From: a bacterium | GTDB taxonomy: Bacteria > Patescibacteriota > Microgenomatia > UBA1406 > GWC2-37-13 | Assembly: GCA_021833625.1 (NCBI GenBank) | Contig: JAKBEU010000001.1 | Location: 310,001 to 374,000, forward strand | Length of the DNA stretch: 64,000 nucleotides | Direction: 5' to 3' | Part shown: positions 18,373-24,975 of the stretch, in pieces | How the letters are laid out: the number at the start of each line of letters is the position of its first letter | Numbering within the stretch: the stretch's first letter is position 1 | Notes under the pieces: model-generated | Databases searched by the model: none | What the model saw: the letters and a program-made list of their open reading frames with translations, nothing else | Told to the model about the DNA's origin: nothing | Program-made: the position numbers and the translations under genes

Positions 18373-18924
18373 ATGCTAAAAATAATTCATGCGCCAGCCC
18401 CCGTGCTTGGAAAAGGAGTCAGACAGGTCAAGAAGATAGACAAGAAGGTACGAGAATTGGTCTACGATATGGAAGAGACTTTGATAGTCCAAACCGATCC
18501 AGAAGGGGTCGGGCTCGCTGCCCCACAGGTCGGAGTTGATCTGGCTATTTTTATCATCAAACCGAATTTGAAGTCTCAAACCGAAGTTTTCATCAATCCG
18601 AAGATTCTTGAGGTGAAAAAGGCAAAAAATGAGCCGAAAGAAAAAAAACACATGCACGATGAAGAAGATGTTGAAGGCATGAAGCTTGAAGGATGTCTTT
18701 CCGTTCCCCGTATTTGGGGACCGGTCGACCGCGACGCGGAAGTCTTGGTTGAATATCTTGATTTAAACGGCAAAAAACAGTCAAAATGGTTCTCCGGTCT
18801 TAAAGCAGTCATAGTGCAGCATGAAACGGATCATCTGAACGGCATTCTCTTCACACAACGCGTGCTTGAACAAAAAGGACGACTCTACGAAGAAAAAAAC
18901 GGGGAACTAGAAAAAATATCCTAA
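18373..18924 (+). CDS. def: Peptide deformylase
   Basis: A 183-aa protein carrying all three deformylase motifs: GVGLAAPQVG (about 41-50), EGCLSVP (about 109-115) and QHETDHLNG (about 153-161), whose HExxH-type histidines plus the Cys of motif 2 bind the metal. It removes the formyl group from nascent proteins. A Lys/Glu-rich insertion (about 78-105, with KEKKHMHDEED) between strands is longer than in E. coli Def. Leaderless start after TATAAT at 18361. Confidence 0.96.
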   Translation: MLKIIHAPAPVLGKGVRQVKKIDKKVRELVYDMEETLIVQTDPEGVGLAAPQVGVDLAIFIIKPNLKSQTEVFINPKILEVKKAKNEPKEKKHMHDEEDVEGMKLEGCLSVPRIWGPVDRDAEVLVEYLDLNGKKQSKWFSGLKAVIVQHETDHLNGILFTQRVLEQKGRLYEEKNGELEKIS

Positions 18925-18936
18925 AAGAAGTTGGCC

Positions 18937-19230
18937 TTATTTTGAAGCTACAGCTGCTTCTTTCTTCAGATCTGTTGATCCCACTATTTTGAAGAATGGG
19001 ACTTTCTTATCAACAATGTCTTTTCGTACTCTTTTCAAACATTTTGTGCAGACATTTACCTGTTTTGCGACTGCTCCTACCATTATTCTGACCTTCTGCA
19101 AGTTCGGTGAGAACACTTTAAGTGTTTTTGGAGCTCTCTTCTTCCATCGTCCTCCAGCCACACCACGATGGTGTGTATGTTGACGACCAAGTAATTTCCC
19201 TTTTCCGCAGTTGTAACATTCGTTTTTCAT
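18937..19230 (-). CDS. rpmB: 50S ribosomal protein L28
   Basis: A 97-aa protein with the L28 pattern: C-x2-C in YNCGKG at the N-terminus, then a basic stretch RKRVRKD-like near 66-71. The C-x2-C...C-x2-C arrangement (CYNC and CTKC) marks the zinc-binding form, consistent with zinc ribbon ribosomal proteins of the older type. The final 20 residues (STDLKKEAAVASK) are an extension. Convergent with def, 12 nt apart. Confidence 0.9.
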   Translation of the reverse strand: MKNECYNCGKGKLLGRQHTHHRGVAGGRWKKRAPKTLKVFSPNLQKVRIMVGAVAKQVNVCTKCLKRVRKDIVDKKVPFFKIVGSTDLKKEAAVASK

Positions 19231-19312
19231 AAGACTAGAGATTTATGATATCATAGGGAATCTAAGAAATCAATTAGATTTCAGTTATTCGTTTCCTTTC
19301 ACTATAAAATCT

Positions 19313-19957
19313 ATGTTATTTTCCCTTTTTTCAAATCCGCTTTCCTTCCTGTTTTACATCTTGTCCTTATTCCTTGCCCTTTCAATCCATGAAAGTGCCC
19401 ACGCGTGGACGGCTGACCGGCTTGGAGATCCGACCGCACGCCTGGAGGGACGCATTTCGCTTAATCCCATCCGCCATATTGACATTTCAGGGCTTCTGTT
19501 CATGCTCTTTTTCGGCTTTGGATGGGGGAAACCGGTCATGTTTGACCCCTATAACCTCAAAAATCCCCGAAAAGACGCAGCGCTCATCTCACTTGCCGGC
19601 CCCGCATCCAATATTTTATGTGCCCTGCTCCTATCTCTTCTTATCAGATTGTTCAACCTTCTTTCACTTCCCTCAATTGCAACTATAGGATATCTCGTGC
19701 TTGGCCCATTAATCACTATTAATATAACCTTAGGGCTGTTTAATCTTCTCCCCATCCATCCGCTGGACGGATTCAAGATAGTGGGCGGAATTCTGCCCTC
19801 CGACAAGGCTGAGGAGTGGTATGGACTGCAGCGCTACGGCATGATCTTTTTACTTCTCCTTATTATCCCGCTTGGCAGCACTTCGATGCTTGATACCATT
19901 ATGCAGCCTATCGTACGGGTCATTCTTCCCTTATTCCTCCCTTCGATTGGAGGCTAA
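19313..19957 (+). CDS. Site-2-protease (M50) family membrane metalloprotease
   Basis: A 214-aa polytopic protein with the zinc motif HESAH (about residues 25-29) in the first TM segment, followed by DRLGDPTARLEGRISLNP, and a second motif NLLPIHPLDG (about 148-157) supplying the Asp ligand. This short form without a PDZ domain matches the common S2P-like group that cleaves membrane-embedded substrates; the target is unknown. The frame downstream ends 22 nt before tRNA-Thr. Confidence 0.92.
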   Translation: MLFSLFSNPLSFLFYILSLFLALSIHESAHAWTADRLGDPTARLEGRISLNPIRHIDISGLLFMLFFGFGWGKPVMFDPYNLKNPRKDAALISLAGPASNILCALLLSLLIRLFNLLSLPSIATIGYLVLGPLITINITLGLFNLLPIHPLDGFKIVGGILPSDKAEEWYGLQRYGMIFLLLLIIPLGSTSMLDTIMQPIVRVILPLFLPSIGG

Positions 19958-19979
19958 GATATTGTATAATGGAAAAATT

Positions 19980-20051
19980 GCCCAAATAGTTTAGTGGTAA
20001 AACAAGCCCTTGGTAAGGGCTAGAGTGTGGGTCCGATTCCCACTTTGGGCT
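19980..20051 (+). tRNA. tRNA-Thr (anticodon GGT)
   Basis: The acceptor stem GCCCAAA/TTTGGGC with T73, D-arm GTTTAGTGGTAAAAC, anticodon stem AGCCC/GGGCT around loop TTGGTAA, and T-arm GTGGGTCCGATTCCCAC all fold. CCA is not encoded. TATAAT at 19965-19970 ends 9 nt upstream. The trmH start codon lies only 5 nt beyond its 3' end. Confidence 0.94.
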
Positions 20052-20056
20052 CTCGT

Positions 20057-20599
20057 ATGAAACTTAACGCAAAACAGCTTCGAACAGCTTCAGATAATGA
20101 GGCAAAAGAAGCAACAGCAAAAAAGCGCAATCCCCTCTATCTCATTCTTGAGAATGTGTATGATACCTACAATATAGGGGGGCTTTTCCGTCTTGCAGAC
20201 GGACTGAATGTCGAAAAACTGTATCTGTGCGGGATAATGGAAACTCCTCCCAACCCCAAAATCAAGAAATCATCCATTGGCACCTATAAAATCGTTCCCT
20301 GGGAACATAAAAAGAGCGTAAAAGAAGCACTTGACGACATACAATCCCACCTACTAAGCGGAGAAAAGCTTCTTTCTGTCGCTGTTGAGCAAAACGAGCG
20401 CTCAGTGCCTTATACAATGGTTGATTACACCCGCCCCACGGCACTTATTGTCGGGAATGAGACGTATGGTGTGCTTCCGCAAACCCTTGACATAGTTGAT
20501 ACAATTGCCGAAATTCCCATGTGGGGAGTGAACAAAAGTCTCAATGTTATCGTCTCTGCTGCTATCGTTTCCTTCGAGGCTATCCGGAAGCTGGCATAA
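20057..20599 (+). CDS. TrmH/SpoU-family RNA 2'-O-methyltransferase
   Basis: A 180-aa SPOUT methyltransferase: motif 1 LENVYDTYNIGGLFRLAD (about 33-50), motif 2 LIVGNETYGV (about 134-143) and motif 3 IPMWGVNKSLNVIVSAAIV (about 155-173). It methylates a ribose in tRNA or rRNA; the short N-terminus does not decide which. The start at 20057 was chosen because the upstream alternative (20027) lies inside tRNA-Thr. The gene has no promoter of its own, so it is read through from the tRNA, and 3' processing of the tRNA would leave an mRNA starting at about 20052. Confidence 0.9.
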   Translation: MKLNAKQLRTASDNEAKEATAKKRNPLYLILENVYDTYNIGGLFRLADGLNVEKLYLCGIMETPPNPKIKKSSIGTYKIVPWEHKKSVKEALDDIQSHLLSGEKLLSVAVEQNERSVPYTMVDYTRPTALIVGNETYGVLPQTLDIVDTIAEIPMWGVNKSLNVIVSAAIVSFEAIRKLA

Positions 20600-20662
20600 C
20601 TTCTTCTTTTTGTCCTTTTTCTTTGACCTTGTTATTGTGTCCTCGAAATATTTGTCCTATAG

Positions 20663-20691
20663 TTGACAAACGATAAGTCTTATAGTATAAT
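20663..20691 (+). promoter_or_regulatory. Consensus sigma-70 promoter (TTGACA-17-TATAAT)
   Basis: TTGACA at 20663-20668, a spacer of exactly 17 nt and TATAAT at 20686-20691. The -10 box ends 8 nt before the ATG of the secreted DUF11-like protein, so the gene should be strongly transcribed and leaderless. Confidence 0.85.
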
Positions 20692-20699
20692 GCTCTCAT

Positions 20700-21362
20700 A
20701 TGAAAAAAACATCTATTGCTCTTGCTTTTATAGTAGCTTTGTTTTTCGTCTCTGCTGTTCCCTCTTTTGCTCAATACGGGCAATATGGACAGTACGGACA
20801 GACCACTCCTTCTCAATCAATTTTGATTGACAAACAGGTCGGTAAACCTGTTGGAACCACAAAAGGGGGAGTTACTGAAATTGAATATGTTGACAATCTT
20901 ACGCCTGCTGATCCCCGTTTTAAGCCTGGGGCTGAGGTTGATTTTAAGATACGAGTAAAAAATACTTCAAGCGTTCAGCTCGATGCAGTTACTGTAACCG
21001 ATACTGTTCCTGCCTATATCGAGCCTATTGAAGGGCCCGGAACGTATGACGCATCAACACGTATCATTACATTTAATGCCGGAACGTTTGCTCCCGGTGA
21101 AGAAAAAACATACTTTTTGAAAACACAGTTATACGGTCAGGATAAGCTTCCAAGCGACCGTGGACTTATGTGTATAACGAATTATGCTAAGGCTTATAAT
21201 GCCAACGTATCAGACGATGATACCGCACAATTCTGTATTGAAAAAGAGGTCCTTGGAGTAACACAAACCCCAAAATCCGGTCCTGAGCTCGATTTCCTCC
21301 TGCTTGCAGGCCAGATGAGCGTACTTGGAGTCGGAGTAATAATTAAGAAGAAAGCAAAATAA
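20700..21362 (+). CDS. Secreted DUF11-like surface protein with C-terminal anchor
   Basis: A 220-aa protein with a signal peptide (about 1-24, ending PSFA), a YGQ-repeat (QYGQYGQYGQ), then a DUF11-type Ig-like domain (about 65-160; DFKIRVKNTSSVQLDAVTVTD pattern). The end has VLGVTQTPKSGPELD followed by a hydrophobic segment and a KKKAK tail. This tail resembles a sortase-type sorting signal, but the motif TPKSG is not a clean LPxTG. Strong promoter and terminator on both sides make it a single-gene unit; this suggests an abundant surface protein. Confidence 0.85.
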   Translation: MKKTSIALAFIVALFFVSAVPSFAQYGQYGQYGQTTPSQSILIDKQVGKPVGTTKGGVTEIEYVDNLTPADPRFKPGAEVDFKIRVKNTSSVQLDAVTVTDTVPAYIEPIEGPGTYDASTRIITFNAGTFAPGEEKTYFLKTQLYGQDKLPSDRGLMCITNYAKAYNANVSDDDTAQFCIEKEVLGVTQTPKSGPELDFLLLAGQMSVLGVGVIIKKKAK

Positions 21363-21380
21363 TTCACTCCATTCACTATA

Positions 21381-21410
21381 AAAAAATCCTCCCAAAAGGA
21401 GGATTTTTTT
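21381..21410 (+). terminator. Rho-independent terminator
   Basis: The stem AAAAAATCCTCC pairs with GGAGGATTTTTTT around the loop CAAAA, 18 nt after the stop of the DUF11-like gene. Confidence 0.92.
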
Positions 21411-21531
21411 ATTATAGTATTATTATTATGTCTATTGTGTATTGATTGTGGATAACAATAAACAGACTATTACGACAATAACTATATTATAAATAGCCTT
21501 GTTTATGTTCATACTATAAGCCACATTCTAC

Positions 21532-21559
21532 TTGACAATGTCGTATTTCCTGTTAAACT
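21532..21559 (+). promoter_or_regulatory. Possible promoter (TTGACA-16-TAAACT)
   Basis: TTGACA at 21532-21537 and TAAACT at 21554-21559, spaced 16 nt. Transcription near 21566 would give a leader of about 32 nt before the ATG at 21598. Confidence 0.45.
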
Positions 21560-21597
21560 GTAGGGTAGATAGTTATATTAATTATCAAAATACCTCT

Positions 21598-22548
21598 ATG
21601 GCAACGCGAAACAGGAGTGAAGGATTAGTCTCTATTAGCAGCGTCGTCCCTCCCCAACCGGCACGAGTTCCCTCTTCGGAAAAGCCGCTTAAAGTACCTA
21701 AGTCATTATTTCCCGTTCTGACAGCAGTTGCATTTGCGCTTGGAGCTTGTTCCACTTCACCAACTAGAACCCCTGAGGTTCAGCCACCCGTTGCAACAGC
21801 AGCAGCGACAGCAACGGCCCCGTCAACGGCAGTCCCAGTTGAAGCGGCTACCGCAGCCTCATATGAAGCTCTTAGCCCGTCTGAGCTAGCGAAGCTTCAA
21901 AGCGAGCCTATTTCCATAGAAGAAATCAGATTAATGCAGCAAAATATCCCCTATGTTGACGAAAGTGGGGCTATTCACATGAATTCAGGCTCATTTATGG
22001 AATTCATTAAAATAGATACCGGAGACGGAGCAGGCATAATCGTGCCCAAAGATCCGCATATCCGTGCACGTCTTGAATGGCTTGCCATTCATCACCCGAC
22101 AAATGATAAAACCGGAAATTGGCAAAATCCCGGAGACTTCAAGGTTGAGTCAACCGCCGGAGATGCGCGGGAATATTGGAAAGTACTTGAATTATGGGGC
22201 CCAGGCTCAACAAGTGAAGGCGAATGGAAAACCATGCTCTCTCCAGGCCAAAGTGTTGAAGCGGGCACAGGCACACGCCTCGCAGGCTCAGAATGGGGAT
22301 ATCCGGCCGTGTTAGATGCCAATTCCCAACCGACAAGTGAAGGCTGGACGGCTCCAGACGTGCTTGCCGATGTTCTTTTCAGCATCGCACGAAGAGCAAG
22401 CTTTACCGTTGTCTCCCCTCAGGTTCAAGGCTGGGTAAATGGACAGCAAACAACCGGCTTTTTGACCGTTCAGGATGCAGTAAATGCAAATTGGCTTCAG
22501 CCACGCGTGCAGATGACGCCGGCTCCAAAAGCGACGCAAAAGCCTTAA
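21598..22548 (+). CDS. Putative lipoprotein of unknown function
   Basis: A 316-aa protein with an N-terminal extension of about 35 residues, then a hydrophobic segment ending in LGACSTS (lipobox-like, Cys about 50), an Ala/Thr/Pro-rich linker, and a domain of about 220 residues. The late domain (YVDESGAIHMNSGSFMEF, then WLAIHHPTND) is not recognised. The extension before the lipobox is longer than usual, so a TM anchor is also possible. The start at 21598 is preferred over a TTG at 21532 that lies in the -35 box. A strong terminator follows. Confidence 0.78.
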   Translation: MATRNRSEGLVSISSVVPPQPARVPSSEKPLKVPKSLFPVLTAVAFALGACSTSPTRTPEVQPPVATAAATATAPSTAVPVEAATAASYEALSPSELAKLQSEPISIEEIRLMQQNIPYVDESGAIHMNSGSFMEFIKIDTGDGAGIIVPKDPHIRARLEWLAIHHPTNDKTGNWQNPGDFKVESTAGDAREYWKVLELWGPGSTSEGEWKTMLSPGQSVEAGTGTRLAGSEWGYPAVLDANSQPTSEGWTAPDVLADVLFSIARRASFTVVSPQVQGWVNGQQTTGFLTVQDAVNANWLQPRVQMTPAPKATQKP

Positions 22549-22563
22549 TTTTTGACAATACGT

Positions 22564-22594
22564 AAAAAAACCCGCTTTTCAGGCGGGTTTTTTT
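22564..22594 (+). terminator. Rho-independent terminator
   Basis: The stem AAAAAAACCCGC pairs with GCGGGTTTTTTT around TTTTCAG, 16 nt after the stop of the putative lipoprotein gene. Confidence 0.92.
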
Positions 22595-22609
22595 ATAGGC
22601 CTATTACTA

Positions 22610-22638
22610 TTGACAAAGGACCTCTATCATGTTATACT
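22610..22638 (+). promoter_or_regulatory. Strong promoter for a long-leader unit (TTGACA-17-TATACT)
   Basis: TTGACA at 22610-22615, 17-nt spacer and TATACT at 22633-22638. Transcription is expected near 22645, about 380 nt before the next gene, unlike the leaderless pattern elsewhere. Confidence 0.85.
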
Positions 22639-22644
22639 ATAGGC

Positions 22645-23028
22645 TGTATGAGTAATGACCAATCATATGGTTTTTAACTCATAACCGAGTTTTGAGGACT
22701 TGGAAGAGAGAGCAAATGCTGCCCTCACCCTACAAGACTTTAAGACTTACGATTCTTTCTCACAAGAAAGAATTCTGTGCCAGAAATATCGCTTCTCAAT
22801 AGCTGAGAAGAGGAATGTTTCCAGGCGCTCTTTGAAAACTTGGGTTTAGGAATTTTCACTTTGAATACGAATAAAAGTGGTATCTATCTCTTTGTGGTCC
22901 GCGTTATGGAGAGAACAAGATCTGTTTTCTTCACAGCGTGGACCACAGAACATCGATGGTACCATAGGGATAGTAACCCTACTCAAATAACTATGTTTTG
23001 ATCAATGGGAAAAGGAGCCCTGATTAAA
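22645..23028 (+). ncRNA. Long structured 5' leader (or small RNA)
   Basis: About 384 nt with no real ORF between promoter and coding start. It has several hairpins: ATTCTTTCT/AGAAAGAAT (about 22754-22776), CTTCTCA/TGAGAAG (about 22793-22811), and a 25-bp stem at 22893-22947 with only one mismatch, four G-U pairs and the loop AGATC. A last small stem TAGGG/CCCTA follows near 22970. The many G-U pairs suggest selection at the RNA level. It could be a regulatory leader, a stability element or a processed RNA. No known riboswitch class was recognised. Confidence 0.65.
22893..22947 (+). other. 25-bp imperfect hairpin in leader
   Basis: The arm opening TGTGGTCCGCG pairs with the arm closing CGTGGACCACA. 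Twenty-four of 25 positions pair, including four G-U, and the loop has 5 nt (AGATC). Confidence 0.85.
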
Positions 23029-23787
23029 ATGACTACGACTTTGCTTGTAACCCTGTTCTGCATTATCCCGCTCGTGCTGATGGTTGTTCTGTTAGTCGCC
23101 ATCATCAAGTTTGGGGTAAAGGTTATCACGTGGCCCTTCCGGGCTATTGCTAACCTGTTCAACAAACGCCCTGCTCAGACTGCTGCCCCCGTGGCACAGC
23201 CCGTCCAGGATGGCCGGATGCCGCAGCAATACGGCGCTCCGGTTACGCAGACCGTTACTCTGAATAACAATGGTGTTGGTGGAACCGCACTCGCGATCGT
23301 CGCCCTCGTGGTGACCCTCGTCGTACTTGCGATTGTGGCGCTTGCTCTGTTCTCTGCCACTCCCACCGCCGCTCCGGTTGCCGCACCCGCACAGATCGTC
23401 TATGTGGCTGCCCCGACCGCTATGGCACCCGTTGTTGTTCCGACCACTGCTTCCGTTCCCGCTGTTAACGCCCCCGTTCAGCAGTGCCGTGTCATCCATG
23501 ATTACCAGCTCAAGGACCTCCCTGAGGTCTCGACCAGCTTTGGTAATTTCATTCACGTTGAATACTACGTGGATGGGCAGCCGGAGTTTGAAACTCTCCT
23601 GCCTGGCGGACGCTACACCCTGAACACCCAGTTCCCTGGCGGTCACGTCTGGGAATATACTGGCTGCACCCAGAACGAAGTGATGGCGCAGATCAATGCG
23701 CATATCGCCCGCCGTCTGGAGCAGAAGGCAAATAACGGTGGCTACCAGGAATGGCAGTCGACGGGTTTTTTCTCCCCCGTGCAATAA
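23029..23787 (+). CDS. Two-TM Ala/Pro/Val-rich membrane protein of unknown function
   Basis: A 252-aa protein with a TM segment at the N-terminus (about 4-30), a linker rich in Ala/Pro/Gln, a second TM (about 84-108), a Pro/Ala/Thr/Val-rich stretch (about 110-155) and a globular C-terminus (about 157-252, with three Cys). I recognise no family. The start at 23029 has AAAGGAG 11 nt upstream; 23005 is a possible longer start but lacks such a site. Codon use favours CTG, GTG, CGC, ACC and other C/G-ending codons, unlike all neighbours. Together with the strong promoter, structured leader and Shine-Dalgarno site, this suggests very high expression or a foreign origin. Confidence 0.75.
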   Translation: MTTTLLVTLFCIIPLVLMVVLLVAIIKFGVKVITWPFRAIANLFNKRPAQTAAPVAQPVQDGRMPQQYGAPVTQTVTLNNNGVGGTALAIVALVVTLVVLAIVALALFSATPTAAPVAAPAQIVYVAAPTAMAPVVVPTTASVPAVNAPVQQCRVIHDYQLKDLPEVSTSFGNFIHVEYYVDGQPEFETLLPGGRYTLNTQFPGGHVWEYTGCTQNEVMAQINAHIARRLEQKANNGGYQEWQSTGFFSPVQ

Positions 23788-24008
23788 GAGAGAAAGAGAG
23801 GAAAGTTCCTAGTATAACCCAAGGAGTTACAGCCCAAAAGCTGTAACGGGGGAGCTCTGTTGATGCTTGGTTTTGCGGCGTGATCTTCACGCCCAATTGC
23901 CTCACCGCAATCAAAATCAAACTCAACACCTCCCCTTCTTCTCCTAAATGCAGGATAAACAAAATCGTGCACTGAGGAAAAGGAGATAAACGCAACAAAA
24001 TAAACAAT
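23788..24008 (+). other. Structured 3' region after the two-TM gene
   Basis: No gene. It holds an 8-bp hairpin GTTACAGC/GCTGTAAC (23826-23847) and a second hairpin GGCGTGA/TCACGCC (23877-23893). Around the second, TTGCGG and CCGCAA and then GTTGA and TCAAC can also pair, giving an extended arm out to GGGGAG/CTCCCC. There is no T-tract, so it is not a classical terminator. It may stabilise the mRNA end. Confidence 0.55.
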
Positions 24009-24935
24009 ATGAAAAAAAATCAGACAATACACAATCCGCTCGTTTCAGTCGTTATGCCCATATATAACGCAGAACTCTTTTTGCGTGAGGCTGTCGACAG
24101 TATATTAGCCCAGACCTATCAGCACTTTGAACTTATATTGGTCAATGACGCCTCTACCGACTCTTCGCTTTCCATCATGCAGTCGTACAAGAAACAGTTT
24201 CCGAAAAAAATAACCATCCTTAATCTGAAAAAAACCCTGAACCGTGGAGGAGATTCATGTGCAAACAAGGGTCTTGAAGTAGCAAAAGGAACGTATGTTG
24301 CGCGTATGGACGCCGACGACGTAGCTCACCCGGAACGACTTGCAAAACAGGTTGCTTTTCTTGAAAAAAATCCCGCAACCTTCCTTGTCGGAACAAATGC
24401 GTTTGTCATCGATGCGAAAGGACAAGTTATTGGAGAGAAAAATGAACCTTCTTCTCATAGCCAGATCTATAATAACTACTTTACTTACCACCCTATTATC
24501 CATCCTTCTGCAATGTATCGCAGATTATATAAAAACACTCCCTTCTCTTATACACTTAAGTTTAGTGCCAATAACGACTATTATTCTTTTTTCCGCTTGA
24601 TCTGTCAGGGAGCTCAGTTTGCAAATTTGCCGGAAAAGCTTCTTTTCTACCGTGTTCATAAAAATAACAATACGTTTAACAATATAAAAACAAAGTTCAT
24701 GAATACGCTGAAGACACGTATAAAGATGGTGAAGACATATGGATACTCTCCTACTGCTGCACAAATCGCAATTACCGTCATTCAATTTTTGACCATCATG
24801 TGCCTGCCGGAAGGTGTCCTGACCCGCTTATACCTCATATCAAAAGGAGTCATAAAGCCCGGTAAAAAAATAGGGGAACTCTTTTCCTCTTTTCTCTCAC
24901 TTTTAAGCCGAAAGTCTACGGCCGTCACCTCATAA
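24009..24935 (+). CDS. Family 2 glycosyltransferase
   Basis: A 308-aa GT2 protein with PLVSVVMPIYNAELFL at the N-terminus, LVNDASTDSS (about 44-53), the DxD motif in ARMDADDVAHPERL (about 98-111), and H-rich acceptor segment YHPIIHPSAMYRR. The C-terminal part (about 230-300) is hydrophobic and basic, suggesting membrane association. It probably adds a sugar during surface polysaccharide or glycolipid synthesis, alongside the YfhO-like membrane protein 40 nt downstream. Confidence 0.92.
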   Translation: MKKNQTIHNPLVSVVMPIYNAELFLREAVDSILAQTYQHFELILVNDASTDSSLSIMQSYKKQFPKKITILNLKKTLNRGGDSCANKGLEVAKGTYVARMDADDVAHPERLAKQVAFLEKNPATFLVGTNAFVIDAKGQVIGEKNEPSSHSQIYNNYFTYHPIIHPSAMYRRLYKNTPFSYTLKFSANNDYYSFFRLICQGAQFANLPEKLLFYRVHKNNNTFNNIKTKFMNTLKTRIKMVKTYGYSPTAAQIAITVIQFLTIMCLPEGVLTRLYLISKGVIKPGKKIGELFSSFLSLLSRKSTAVTS

Positions 24936-24975
24936 AACGAGTCTCTCACGAAAAGATAATCTGTATACTGTGAAT

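Noticed and set aside
22645-23028. Known riboswitch in the long leader
   Set aside because: I could not match it to any class I know (such as TPP, cobalamin, SAM, glycine or c-di-GMP), and the downstream gene gives no metabolic hint.
23092-23784. Minus-strand ORF of 230 codons
   Set aside because: It lies fully antisense to the two-TM gene, whose TM segments, Shine-Dalgarno site and promoter are convincing. The long frame results from the high GC of that gene.
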